Assembly (NCBI GenBank): GCA_006937955.1
Contig: SSNP01000194.1
Coordinates: forward strand, 719,562 to 783,561
Length of the DNA: 64,000 nucleotides
Direction of reading: 5' to 3'
Source of the DNA: Pachypanchax playfairii
Lineage: Eukaryota; Chordata; Actinopteri; Cyprinodontiformes; Aplocheilidae
Shown: positions 11,661-22,796 of the stretch, in pieces
Layout: each line of letters begins with the position of its first letter
Numbering within the stretch: position 1 is the stretch's first letter
Made by a program: the position numbers and the translations under genes
The notes under the pieces: generated by a model
The model's input: the letters and a program-made list of their open reading frames with translations, nothing else
The model's database searches: none
Told to the model about the DNA's origin: nothing

Positions 11661-12111
11661 CGGGGCAGGTTAATGAGAGAGAGTTAACAGCATCAGAATA
11701 CAGAATGTAAGATCAGAGATTAGGACAGTTAGAGAATCAGATCATATTTCTCATGTTCTATCATCGTTCCAGTGGATCCTTGTGAAAAACAACGATTTTC
11801 TAGAGTTTTTGAGATAAAGAGTAGATTACATATTGATAATCAGCTGGAGATCCTGGATCAACAACAGGTTTATTAAAACTATTTTTATTTGTGAAGAATT
11901 TCATGAAACATGAACCTTTTCTTCATATGACCTGGTATTTAAAATCCCACCAACAACATTAACAGCTGTTCTCAGCTTCCATGTAAAATATCAGACCTTT
12001 AAAAATCTATTAAACATTCACCTGTACAAATAAAAGCTCTGTGCAGATTCACCTGTAAGTGTCATCTTGGTTTTTGTTTGAACAATCTTGATAAACATAC
12101 AGTTACCTGCA
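11661..12111 (-). other. possible 3' UTR of the orphan - strand exon, with two AATAAA signals
   Basis: On the - strand AATAAA occurs at 11874-11869 and 11889-11884, about 220-240 nt beyond the TGA of the exon candidate at 12112-12215. That spacing suits a terminal exon. The part between 11661 and 11868 shows nothing else recognisable. Confidence 0.3.
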
Positions 12112-12215
12112 TCAGTCTGAGGCTGTATAACACTTGGACCAGACGTTGGTACTGAAGCAGCGCTCTGTCAGCTCGATGGAGACAAACTGCTTCTGCTGCA
12201 TCTTCAGCTTCTTAC
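12112..12215 (-). CDS. orphan terminal coding exon candidate, product unknown
   Basis: On the - strand a good acceptor (CTAAT branch-point-like motif, then TTGTTACTTTCACTCAG) is followed by 104 nt. These end a split codon and then read 33 residues to TGA at 12114-12112. The peptide begins KKLKMQQKQ, continues FVSIELTERCFSTNVW, and ends SKCYTASD. It is lysine/glutamine-rich at the start and has two cysteines. I do not recognise the family and no upstream exon could be located in the window. Two - strand AATAAA hexamers lie about 220-240 nt downstream, as expected for a last exon. A caution is that CAG|GTAAGA at the acceptor is also a perfect donor, so an exon on the other side of the junction is possible. 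Confidence 0.35.
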
Positions 12216-13921
12216 CTGAGTGAAAGTAACAATTAGTCTAACGGTTTTAATGTTTGCAGTATGTCCTCTGCTGATTAACCTGAACGTTCTCGTGCTCCAC
12301 TCACAACCTCGTGTCTTTCTTCAGTTTAGTGTTTTACCTGGTTGTGACTGCATCTCTCTCACAGCCTGATCACTGCTGTGATTTATCCTCTCTAATCACA
12401 ACCAGACCACTAAAATATAGATTTAAACCTCCAAACTCCTACAAGCCATGAAAATGATTCAAGTCCTTATTTTGGTTAACTCTGTTCCGCCCACCACAAC
12501 TGGATTTGATTTGTCAGTGGAAACCAGATGCAGGTGATGTTCTGCAGTTTGTTCCACAGGCAGTAAATCAGAACTAGGACAGGTAGAAATCTGATGAGCT
12601 GTGCAATGAACCTGATGGACATACCTACAAGCTGAGAACTATCATTTCCCTCCAGAGCTGCTTTGCTTCCAGCCTGAACTGAGCGTTACAGCTCTCAGTT
12701 GTTTTATTGCTACCTTGTAAGCACTAATTCAGCCACCGATGCAAAATGATGCAAGCCAAGGCAATCCACTTCTAGTGGGTAGCTTTCATCACATTTCCAT
12801 TTACCAGATAGTCGTGATCCTGCCCTGTCACTTTAAATCAGCACCAAGTCAAACAGCTAAAATCAAAGCTGTTTATTTTTAACTGATTTTAAACATGTCA
12901 GCGTCTTCCACTTCCTGTTTCACAGGAAGACGTCTCTCACAAAGCAAACAGCATCTTCTCAGTTCCTTTGTTTTGGATCTAATTCATGCTTTAGAGCATC
13001 AGCGTCTAATAGATTCTCTCTCAGAAGCATCAGTTTACATGTACAGGATACATTGTTAGAACAACATCATCATGTTATAAAGGAAACAAGTCACACTGAT
13101 ACCTTAATGTAAACATGTCAGTCTGAAAACGCCATTTAACTCAAGATGACAGACGTCCTCAGGCGTTACAGATAATAGCTCACCTAAATGAAAGCATCAT
13201 TCCAGTTGTCAAACCCACTCCCCACTTCACTGGTATTTATAAGTCAGAATAACCCGAGGAATGGAACAACCATTAAAAACAAACAATGACTCGGTTTTTT
13301 CTGGCACTGAACAGGATTTAGCGAGGAAAGAGAAGAAAACCAGTAAAAAGGAGGGAAATAAAACAACCGCAGCTGCTTTTCTGGCGAGTGTGTGAGATAC
13401 AGTGGTTCTGAGCCGAGAGCTGCCAGAACATTCACATGTCATCTCTGTTTAGACACACCTTAAAGAATGTGACCCGTTTCCAAGCTCGGCCTGGCAACTG
13501 GTCCGTACTGGCAGGAGGCAAAACCAGGCTGATGGTGAACGTACGCTGCCTCCCACCGTGCACACGCATTAACGTGCACTTCTGACTCATTACATAGGTG
13601 CATATGTGTGTGACACGAGTCCAGATACACTAACATCAGAACTCTGTTGCTTTTTGTCATCAGATGGGTCTCCGTAGCTTCCAAAACGCTTTCTGTTCAT
13701 TCAAAATGTAAAACTTTCACTCGACAAGAAAATGAGACATCTGTCCATAACCTGTCCGTCCAAAAGCCTGGACAACTAGAAACAAGCTAACCGTCCAACC
13801 AAAAACTCCCAGAATAAAAATCAGTTTGAGTCAGAATCACTGGCCTGATTCAGCTGAAACTGCTGAACGTTTACAGATTGTTAAATGTTGATATATATTT
13901 ACATAAAAACAGGATTATAAC
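12216..13921. other. intergenic or intronic, nothing recognised
   Basis: No transposon ends or domain-like reading frames are seen. If the exon at 12112-12215 is real, this would be intron of that - strand gene. The frames at 13227-13684 have no recognisable motif. Confidence 0.4.
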
Positions 13922-14877
13922 CAGGGGTGCACATAATATTTTTGTCCTGGTTCTCAGAAGAGAACCTAGGGTTGTTGCTTGGTCCTCACATTTTTAAATG
14001 TGTCTCGCTGTGTCTCTTCCGAGCTCCTCTGCTTTGTTTTTGGTTTCATCAAGCTTCAAATTCAGTCTGTTTACTTTACCTGGCTCTATATTTGTTTCAA
14101 TAAAAATCCTTTAATTGTTGAAAAAATCAAGAGAAACCAGTAAAATATAAAAATACTGGTAAAAAAAAACTTCAGAGTTCAGGTTGGATTGTTTACAGGT
14201 TTGATTGTTCACTTTAATCTACATTTAACAGTTTGGTGTTGAAATTTATTAGTCAGCTGTTGGAGCTTCTGTCATTTACTGTAACTGTTTTTTGTTTTGA
14301 AATGATGAGGATGTTTGTAATGTGATGCAGTCAGATAAAAAGATACACTGGACAGTTATGGGGCATTGACTGCATATCCCATAGTGCTTTGCGCGCATTC
14401 AAAATGGCGCGGATCACAGACAAATACGCTGATACTGTTGATTAAAACAGGTGGTTTTCTGTATTTTATAGCACAAAAAGGTAGTTCTACACGTCTGTAC
14501 CACGATGGTCTATTTGTCTTATTCAGTGAATGTTTTCAGTTTTGACGCGATGCAGAATCCTGCAGTCAGCTGCACTGATCTGACTGACTGAAAATCCGTC
14601 ACACTGGCAAACTGATACACAGAGACAGAGAGAGACGCAGCATCAGCTGATCAGCTGGAACTTCGGCGCTCTGGCTGAGAAACATATCAGTCAAACAAAA
14701 GAAGTCAACGGGATTCTTCATTTATTTGACAATGAACCGCCTCTGATTAACCTAAAAATTCACGCAGCTCAGCCAAACCAATGTTAAGTACGTAAACACG
14801 TGTTGCAACTTTTCATCTGGTGCATTTTATATTTTGACAGTGTGTGCGGACCTGCAGACCACTTATGTGCACCCCTG
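13922..14877. mobile_element. hAT-type non-autonomous transposon (956 bp)
   Basis: The left end CAGGGGTGCACATAA is matched by TTATGTGCACCCCTG at the right end, a 15-bp perfect inverted repeat of the CAGGGG class typical of hAT elements. The flanks ATTATAAC and ATTATGTA share five of eight positions, consistent with a decayed 8-bp target-site duplication. No transposase reading frame remains. Confidence 0.85.
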
Positions 14878-15100
14878 ATTATGTATAATCTGTTTATAGT
14901 TATAGTGTCTGATGAGTCTTAGTTACAGTGTTTTTATCTGATCTCAGGTTTTACATGTTTACAGAGATCTAATTTATGATGTTCTTCTTGTCATGTGACC
15001 ATCACAGTCACACTTTTATATATAAATATACTGTTTTAGGTTTGGTTGCCAGCTAGTAGTCACAGCCCAGTAGTTACAGCAGAATTACTGTGTTGGGATT

Positions 15101-15433
15101 ATGTCAACTATCACCCATCAAAACAGTAAAATTCAAGTGGGCAGATTAGCAGCAAGGCGGCACATGGAGCGTTCTGAGGCTGTGAGAAGTCAGAGGGGAG
15201 CAGAAGTGGAGAAAAGACAGGCATTGCAAAAACATTTACCTGTGTACAGGAAGGATAAGCAAAGCCGCCAATCACAGGAAGTATCAACGCAGCAGAATCG
15301 TGCTCCCCGCCCGGCTTTCGGCCCCCGGCGGTGGGGGATAACCGAATTACAGCTGCAGCAAAACGCTAATCTCAGTCACTCTGCAGAGGTGGCGTGCGTG
15401 TGCCTTTCTACACCGTGTTGTTTTTTAGTCTGA
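15101..15433 (+). CDS. unassigned small ORF, possible first coding exon
   Basis: An ATG-initiated 110-codon frame opens with MSTITHQNSK and is rich in Arg, Gln and Glu over its first 95 residues (for example RRHMERSEAVRSQRG). It then degenerates into a Cys-rich tail after a GAG|GTGGCG junction at 15388/15389 that could be a weak splice donor. The first 96 codons look more protein-like than most chance frames here. I recognise no family and see no clear downstream exon. It could also be decayed transposon coding sequence. Confidence 0.2.
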   Translation: MSTITHQNSKIQVGRLAARRHMERSEAVRSQRGAEVEKRQALQKHLPVYRKDKQSRQSQEVSTQQNRAPRPAFGPRRWGITELQLQQNANLSHSAEVACVCLSTPCCFLV

Positions 15434-16111
15434 TTATTTGTTCAGACTCAGCACAGATTGTTGTAGAGTGCATCAACCTGATGTTGATGTTTATTAAATC
15501 AAACCGCCTCACGTCCAGCTGTCCTGCAGGGACACGCCAGGAGCAGGACCAACATGTCTTTAGTAGGTCGATTGTTTATATATCCTGTATGTCCTCATGT
15601 TGCAACAGATTGACGCTGGACTCTCTCTGCTCTGACTCTCCATCACTCTCACATTCTTCTTCTTCTTCTTTTCTTTAAACAAACTGCTTTTTCATCATCA
15701 TATTAGCTTCACTGTGTTATTACCAGGTTTTACTTTACAGTTCTGCACAGCAGAGATTCAACAAGGTGTCAGAAACTTTGATCAGACATTTTGGTTCATC
15801 GTGACCTGATAACATACAGATTTATCTGGTGGAGCTCGTTACGTTACAGTTAACTCACTGTTTATGAAACATTTTAAGATGATTTCAGCTGAATTGGTTT
15901 GGAGAAGTTTTATGTTGAGACTGAAATCTCAGCAGAGTTGATCTGCTTCTTCTTACCAACATGTAAACAGTCAAACTGTAAGTCTCATATTTCATCATGT
16001 GTCTGGAAGACTCCACACTGCTAGACTCTTGACTAGTGTCAGTAAACTGAGAGCAGGTGAGACACGCTGATGGGACTGGAACAGACTGAGTTGTATCTGA
16101 TTATGTTGAGA
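15434..16111. other. intergenic, nothing recognised
   Basis: A short TTC-rich stretch near 15656-15676 is the only notable feature. Confidence 0.4.
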
Positions 16112-16115
16112 TTAA

Positions 16116-16695
16116 AGAGTTCCTTCCATTAAAAACAGTTTTTCTGAGGTTTCTGTTGAATATTTTAGCTCCACAGGTGTTCTTACCTTCATAGTGGGTG
16201 AAAACAGGTCAACAACTTCTCTTTCAGTTTTAATCTCTCAAACTACGCAGGTGGTGATAAAACCCGAGTTCTCCAGAGTCCGAACGGCCTGTATCTGTTT
16301 CATCACAACTCCTTTGTTCGTTAGTATTCATCAGCTCCTGCAGTTGAAACCACGCCTAGCATGCTGCTAGCTAAAAGCTGTTAGCATAAGACATAGTAAC
16401 AGAAAGACGTGATGTCTGACGTTGCCATGCGCAGCGGGGCAGGAAACAGTATACCTTGCTCTCATAGGCTAGTTTGTTAGCCAATCAGAGTCCAGCAAAT
16501 TAGAATAATGAATATAAACGAGCTGCTGACGAAGCCTGATGAAACTATCCGAATTTTAACGCAGACAGATTGAAAGGTCTGTTAATCAGTGTTTCCAGAC
16601 GTTTTGTAGACATAAAATGTTTCATATTACTGGTTAGGGTTTGTAATGCTTCAGAAATAACCATAAATTAATGAAATGTGTGTGAAATGACCTCT
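16116..16695 (+). mobile_element. MITE family 1, copy B (+), complete with TTAA duplication
   Basis: This is the best-preserved copy (580 bp). TTAA at 16112-16115 and 16696-16699 flanks ends AGAGTTCCTTCCATT and GAAATGACCTCT. The shared terminal motif is AGAG, with consensus AGAGGCC. It carries the family core, and on the - strand the ATGAAG|GTAAGA donor-like motif. Confidence 0.92.
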
Positions 16696-16699
16696 TTAA

Positions 16700-17482
16700 C
16701 ATATTAAATCTAATGATTTAGAAAGAGGCCTCCCTTTGAACCCTGGAGCGGAGCTGGTGATCCAGAAAACCCATATGGCTCTATGCTGCACCTCTGGCCC
16801 CCGGAAAGGTTCCAACTGGCCTCCATGACTTCCTGTGTGTCTGTGGACAGCCTCCATGTAACAGCTGTTTTATGTGCTCGTGGACACGGTCGACCTTTTT
16901 GACTTTCAGGTAAACACAACTTCATTAAAGAAGAAATCTGCAGAGAAGAAGATGCAGATTCAGTTTCTCGTCTGCCACCTTGTAAAGCTAGTTTTTATTT
17001 AATAAAATGTTTTGGTTTCACAAAGATCAACTTATTATGGATTGTATAAATATCTTCTCTCTCATGCAGCAGAGACCAGCTACTCTAATCTCTGGGATCA
17101 ATGTCCGCCCATCAATCAGAACCCCTTGGAAGGAGGATCTAGTTTCCCAGCTTGGTAGAAACAGGTGCGTTCACCAGTTGTTCTTTTGTCCCAATACACT
17201 TCTTGTTGAATGAAAATGGAGCCGACACCTGTTAATGTTCATCAGTGGTTGTGGAAAACATCAGAGACAGAAAACATGATGAAACATACAACAGGAAGTG
17301 ACATTCCCCAGATAAAATTAAAGGAATCTCGTCATAAAATAAGAATTATACAAATATTCTCTCTTTTATAAGACTTTACTGCTAAAACAGGCCTTTTGTT
17401 TCTGGTTTCCATCATCTAACATGAGGATGACTGTAGGAGGATAAAATGGGGTTTAAATTGGATCTTATTGCTAAAACGTCTT
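16700..17482. other. spacer between inverted MITE copies B and C
   Basis: Copies B (+) and C (-) of MITE family 1 face each other across this 0.8-kb spacer. No gene or other element is recognised in it. Confidence 0.45.
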
Positions 17483-17486
17483 TTAA

Positions 17487-18058
17487 AGAGGCCATTTCAT
17501 ACAGATTTCATGACTTTGTGGTTATTTCTTAACTATTAACCAGTAATATGAAACATTTTATATCTAAAAAACATCAGGAAACACTGATTAACAGACCTTT
17601 CAATCTGTCAGCATCAAAATTCGTCTGTTTCCGTCAGGCTTTGTGAGCAGCTCATTCATATTCATTATTTGAATTTGCTGGACTCAGATTGGATAACAAA
17701 CTAGCCTATGAGAGCAAGATATACTGTTTCCTGCCCCAATGCGCATGGCAACTTCAGACGTTCTCTCTTCCTGTTTGCTACGTGTTATGCTAACAGCTTT
17801 TAGCCAGCAGCATGCTAGGCTTGGTTTCAACTGCAGGAGCTGATGAATACTAACGAACAAAGGAGTTGTGATGAAACAGATACAGGCCGTTAGAACTCGG
17901 GAGAACTCGGGTTTTATCACCATCTGCGTAGTTTGAGAGATAAAAACTGAAAGAGAAGTTGTTGACCTGTTTTCACCCACTATGAAGGTAAGAACACCTG
18001 TGGAGCTAAAATATTCAACAGAAACATCAGAAAAACGGTTTTTAATGGAAGGGACTCA
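17487..18058 (-). mobile_element. MITE family 1, copy C (-), complete with TTAA duplication
   Basis: Inverted relative to copy B, 572 bp. TTAA at 17483-17486 and 18059-18062 flanks AGAGGCCATTTCA and AATGGAAGGGACTCA. The motif ATGAAG followed by GTAAGA lies at 17982-17993. Confidence 0.92.
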
Positions 18059-18062
18059 TTAA

Positions 18063-19045
18063 GACAGTAAAACCAGGGTGTATTCTGGCTGTCGTGTCGC
18101 TCTCCTCTGGCCACAGCTGTGATCCTGATGTCATGCTGAAGATGTGAGTTCACAGGAAGCGAGGGGAAAGTGAAAGGCTGCACGGTGTTGCTCACATGTG
18201 AAGGTTAATGTGGAGCATGTACGCTACAAAAACTAAAGAAGTGCAGCATAAAGCCAGTTTGTTTCTACATGGAGGTGCAGAGGAATGAAGCATGAGAACG
18301 AAGGGAGGCTGACAAGCTCAGTGACTTAATACCGATTGATGTGTCATAGCAGGGAAATATGGCGGCACTCCCTTCTTTATGAAGTTGGCTGGGATTATAC
18401 AGCTGGATGTAGTCCCATCCAGAGGAACAGCTGAATGATGTCATGCAGCTCCTGCAGACATCTGACGTTGAAATCTTTTTCTTCACTCTGTGGAGAGGGA
18501 AACTGAGAAAATGAGCTAATTTAAAAAGTGGGAGGAGTTTGTGGTAAAAGCCTGAGATGAATGTTTAGAGAGGGAGATGAGAAGTAGACTCTCAGTTTGA
18601 CACCAAGCTGACAACATGATGCATTTGGTAATGCAGTGTTTGTTCATGCATGTGCGTGCACGTGCGTGCGTGCGTGATCTGCACATATAAATCTGTGGTT
18701 TTCCCTCTTAATGGATAGAATTAAATTCTCTGTCTTTTTGCTGCTTAAAAGTTTAGAGTTTTAACATACAGAGTCTAAATATGGAAACAAGTACTGGAAA
18801 CTGTTTAAACACAAAAATGGTTTATCCTGTAACATGACTTCCAGATCAAAGCAAAGGAAACATGAATCATAAAGAGTTTCTATGCTAAAACAAACAATTT
18901 GCCTTTTTTTTAACATGCACACAGGCATGAATAAAAAAAAAAAGAAAAGAAACAGAACAAGTTTGTCTTTCAGTTTTAAAACTGACTTCTTTGTTTGATC
19001 AAATCTCACATGACGCTTCACTTCCACTAGTAAACTGTCTTTTAG
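18063..19045. other. intergenic, nothing recognised beyond a short GTGC-rich tract
   Basis: An alternating purine-pyrimidine GTGC-rich run lies near 18648-18677. No gene or transposon is evident. Confidence 0.45.
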
Positions 19046-19049
19046 TTAA

Positions 19050-19585
19050 AGGTAGAGGATGTAAGAATATTCCAGGTAAATACTAACACAACAGTCTAAC
19101 GTTCCACTGATGTTGAAAATAAAGTCACATTATAACAGATCTGGATGTTAGTCAGCTGGGTGGTCTCTAGTTTCTGGTCCGGACCAGAATCATTATTAAC
19201 ACGTCCAGACTTCCTGGTTCCATAACGAATCACATGTGAGTCTGCAAGGCTGCCAAGTCTTCAACACAAGCAGCTGGAATTCCACAACGAGCAGCAGCAA
19301 AAAGTAAGAAACCACCACATCCTTCCAGCTGATCAGCTGAGCTGCACGTGATGGGGCGTTCAAACACACTTAGGAAAACTCAACGCTGAACAAATAGACC
19401 TTCAGACATTCCCAAAAATTGAACAAATACAAAAGAAACAAAACGAGGATCAACAACAGAACTGGCAACCCAACAGAAACATCAGGGAGCGGGGGTTGAG
19501 TGTCTGAGAGTGGACTTTTTTTTTTTCTACATGAACTGCAGGATTTGGATTTGACAACAAGGTCTAATTCTTACATACTGTAACT
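19050..19585 (+). mobile_element. TTAA-flanked MITE, left member of an inverted pair (536 bp)
   Basis: TTAA at 19046-19049 and 19586-19589 flanks AGGTAGAGGATGTAAGAAT and, from the right end, AGTTACAGTATGTAAGAAT in reverse complement. These ends resemble those of the 366-bp MITE at 5854-6219 (AGGTAGAATATGTAAAA), so the two are probably related. A second copy in reverse orientation lies at about 20137-20425. Confidence 0.8.
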
Positions 19586-19589
19586 TTAA

Positions 19590-20136
19590 CAAAAGTAGAA
19601 GAACCTCACTAGAGTCAAGTCTCCTCAGAACTTCATGTGTTCTATAATGTTTCTGTAGCAGAACCCAAATGCTGCAAACAGACAGATACAGGTTTAGAAT
19701 AAAGTTTATTGAAGTTTATTGAACAATGGAACTAGCAGGTTAGCTTAGCACAGTGATCCAACAGAGTGAGCATTGTTAGCTTTAGGGGACATGACAGAGA
19801 GACAGTTGAAACGGGGTCATACACAGTTCAACAGCAAGTCGCGAGAGTCCACAAATAAATATATTAAATCACAAAGTTCACTCACCAATGGATGGAAAGG
19901 AGCAGGAAGGACACGAGTCACTAGGATGAAGCGGAGGTTCAAAACCAGGAGCTCCAAACATGCAGGCGAGAGAAACCAGAAATGGCAAAAAACAAAATCC
20001 AAAACCACGATCCAGGTCATTAAGCCACAGAGTCAAAAAACTCAAAACTAACTGACAGAGAATGGACCTGGTCAGAAAGCACAGGAGTATTCAACTAACT
20101 AGTAGTACTAGCTGCTCCTCCACAACTTAACAAAAT
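19590..20136. other. spacer inside the inverted MITE pair
   Basis: About 550 bp of AT-rich sequence with a duplicated AAAGTTTATTGAA/GAAGTTTATTGAA stretch near 19702-19724. No coding signal is seen. Confidence 0.4.
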
Positions 20137-20425
20137 CAAATCCAAATCCTGCAGTTCATGTGGAAAAACAAACCCGTCCACTCTCAGCCATTCACCCCCC
20201 CCCCCCCCCCCCNNNNNNNNNNGTTGTGGAATTCCAGCTGCTTGTGTTGAAGACTTGGCAGCCTTGCAGACTCACATGTGATTCGTTATGGAACCAGGAA
20301 GTCTGGACGTGTAAATAATGATTCTGGTCCAGGTTAGTTTTTTAAAGTGACAGAAACTAGCGACCACCCAGCTGACTGAGATCCAGATCTGTTACAATGT
20401 GACTTTATTTTACTACCTGTAACAC
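20137..20425 (-). mobile_element. TTAA-type MITE, right member of inverted pair, interrupted by assembly gap
   Basis: The reverse complement matches the copy at 19050-19585 over its flank and centre, including CAAATCCAAATCCTGCAG and GGAATTCCAGCTGCTTGTG. It lacks clear terminal repeats. The run of C and 10 N at 20195-20222 replaces the part equivalent to about 19289-19490 of the left copy. Confidence 0.75.
20213..20222. other. assembly gap (10 N) after a poly-C run
   Basis: Ten N follow a run of C. Comparison with the inverted partner suggests that roughly 200 bp are missing rather than 10. Confidence 0.95.
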
Positions 20426-20430
20426 TAACA

Positions 20431-21430
20431 GAAACAAACCCATACTAAGACGAGGGTGTGGATAACTGAAAGAAGACAGCAGGAAGTGGCATGGAAGGTG
20501 ATGAAACATGACACTTTTTTCAGTTTCTCATTCTCTTCATAGAGATGCTCGGCTCTCCAACATCTCCACATCTCAGAGAAAACTGAACCTCTATCTGAGG
20601 ACCATCCAGTCCTCTAACATCTCTTCTCTTACTTAGCAGGAGAAATAACTCAACTGCTAAGAAACATGCGGTTCAGACCGTTTCAGCAGGCTGCAGTTTG
20701 ACAAGATGTTTCTTCTCCTTCCCAAACACAGCTGTGATTAAAATCTAATTTAAAAACTCTTATTATTACTTTCTGTGATGGTTTATAACCTTCACCAATA
20801 AGGGGACGTAGTTCAACACCAGAACTGGAGAGAAAAGATTCAGCTTTTCAAATGACCTCATCATTTACACGCCAGTCTTTTTTTATTCATCTTCTACTTT
20901 CCCTCTTCCTGTCAGATGGTAAGGACTGGCTGACTCACAGGTTTTAGGGGAAAGAAGCTCATCCTGAGAGACAGACAGGTTCAGTAAACACAGCAGGGAC
21001 GGCGTCAGGTCCCCAGACTCGTCATCATCAGCTGACAGGGACAAGGTGATGTCAGCTCCTGATGAATTTACTGTGCCAGCACATCGTCCACCACATGACG
21101 TCAGAACGTCCCAGTATGAACAAGCACTTTGGAACAAGTTCCACCAATTACAGAAAATCCGTTAAGGTCTGGAAAGATGTGATGCTGAGGACACAAACGA
21201 AGGATCCTCACATGCTTTAAAACTGGAAACATTAACTCAGGTATTCTATTGGTGAAGTCCAGAATTCTCTTTGTGGTGTGCTGTTAACTTCTAGTTCGAT
21301 GTTTGTTTGGGTTTTATACATATTTTCTCTCACAGTCAGCTGGTTCATCATATGTTTATATGTATAATATATGGTTGGTATCATGCTTTGTATGAATCAT
21401 GACATTTTTTCACTCACCTCTCACCAACTG
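20431..21430. other. intergenic, nothing recognised
   Basis: An 84-codon - strand frame at 20883-21137 has a Ser/Asp-rich centre (LSADDDESGDL) but no domain I recognise and no splice support. Confidence 0.35.
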
Positions 21431-21742
21431 CAGGTCCCTACACCTGTCTGCAGCTGCATGTCCCTACACCTGTCTGCAGCTGCACGTCCCTACACCTGTC
21501 TGCAGCTGCACGTCCCTACACCTGTCTGCAGCTGCACGTCCCTACACCTGTCTGCAGCTGCAGGTCCCTACACCTGTCTGCAGCTGCACGTCCCTACACC
21601 TGTCTGCAGCTGCACGTCCCTACACCTGTCTGCAGCTGCACGTCCCTACACCTGTCTGCAGCTGCACGTCCCTACACCTGTCTGCAGCTGCAGGTCCCTA
21701 CACCTGTCTGCAGCTGCAGGTCCCCACACCTGTCTGCAGCTG
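21431..21742. repeat. 26-bp minisatellite, exactly 12 units
   Basis: The unit CACGTCCCTACACCTGTCTG plus CAGCTG is repeated 12 times (312 bp). Variation is almost confined to the third and fourth positions (CACG, CAGG, CATG). Each unit carries CTGCAG and CAGCTG palindromes and an ACACCTGT E-box-like core. Because 26 is not a multiple of 3, the same peptide cycle appears in several frames; these are not genes. Confidence 0.97.
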
Positions 21743-21850
21743 GGAGAGCAGACAGGATTGAGCTTTTGCCAGCCCCTCCCTAAAAACAGCTATTGTCCAA
21801 TCACACATCATAGCAACCGTTACTATGCGAGTAGTTCCGGCAAACACTGA

Positions 21851-22052
21851 CTCCAAGCAGGACAGTCCCAAGTTATTTGTAAATCGGACACTGGATATCC
21901 TGATAGATTATCTGGAGGAGTTTTGTTCTTTCCATTCCCAAAGCCGAAAACACAACGTGAGGAGTGCCTACAATGGATTAAACAGTGTGGACGTCCCCCA
22001 CTTCAGTTAAATGTGTCGGGAAATTACGAAGCATTAATACGTCTACTCAAAG
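21851..22052 (+). pseudogene. decayed THAP-like zinc-finger exon
   Basis: After a TGA at 21848-21850 a frame runs 67 codons to a consensus donor AAAG|GTAAGG at 22052/22053. It reads an N-terminal ICKSDTGYPDRL, then FFPFPKPKTQREECLQWIKQ and CGRP. The pattern Cys, FPFPKPK, then W-I-x-x-CGRP is that of THAP-like C2CH DNA-binding domains found in P-element-related and host THAP proteins. The only nearby ATG (21825) is in another frame, and the first Cys pair is not visible. The start is therefore broken by a frameshift or missing, and no downstream exons are seen. It is probably a transposon- or gene-derived fragment. Confidence 0.5.
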
Positions 22053-22796
22053 GTAAGGCTAACAGCTAACTACTTACCGTGTTGTCTAGATCTACTAACT
22101 AGAGGCAAGAACACAAATCGGACCAAAGTTATGATTACCATGGATATCATTACCAGAATGTTAATCTATTCTCTAAACTAGTTTAACGAGCCCTTTAGCT
22201 TTAGCCAACATTAGTTAACATGTTAGCTAACACTTGCTACATTAGCTGCTGTTGTGTTGGCTGTTGTTGTGTTGACATAGTGTCTCTCACTTTATTTTTC
22301 ATCAGTTTACAACAAAGTCAAACATATAGCGCCCCAACAAGCAACTTTAAATACTATTGTTTTTATCTTTAATGAAGCATTTTATGAACGGAAAACCTAC
22401 CTCTGAGATTTAGCTTGAGACTGGCCGGTGTTAGCATTAGCCTTGATAGCAGTCGTATCTCCTTCATTGCATATCTTTTTATTCTGAATATATCCCTACA
22501 CTGCATACTGTAACCCCTTCTGCCTTGATCTAGAGAATATCGCAGAGGTATTGCTCCAAATAAAGTTCACTGTCTGAGAAAAAAAATCCCACATGAGCGC
22601 ATTTCTTGTAAAACAAACAGTCACCTGTTTTTTGGATGTTCAACCAGGACGTGTGCAGCCCGCACAAATGGAAATTAACAATTTTTGTGATATTTAAACA
22701 CGATCCCACTGAAAGCTTGCTGATTCCTTCCAATAAGAACTACCTTCACTGGACGATTTAATGGGCTTAGCAACAGTAACTAAGGGGAACTCATTA
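22053..22796. other. sequence downstream of the THAP-like exon, nothing recognised
   Basis: Contains repeated TTAGC/GCTAA motifs (22195-22250). A continuing exon of the THAP-like gene could not be found. Confidence 0.35.

Noticed and set aside
8745..11710. Many overlapping Trp/Gly-rich frames, one of 397 codons
   Set aside because: The 10-bp repeat lacks stops in most registers, so long frames arise in all three + phases. A real protein would not be open in overlapping frames over the same DNA.
21371..21850. 120-159-codon Cys/Leu-rich frames
   Set aside because: Translation of the 26-bp minisatellite in different phases.
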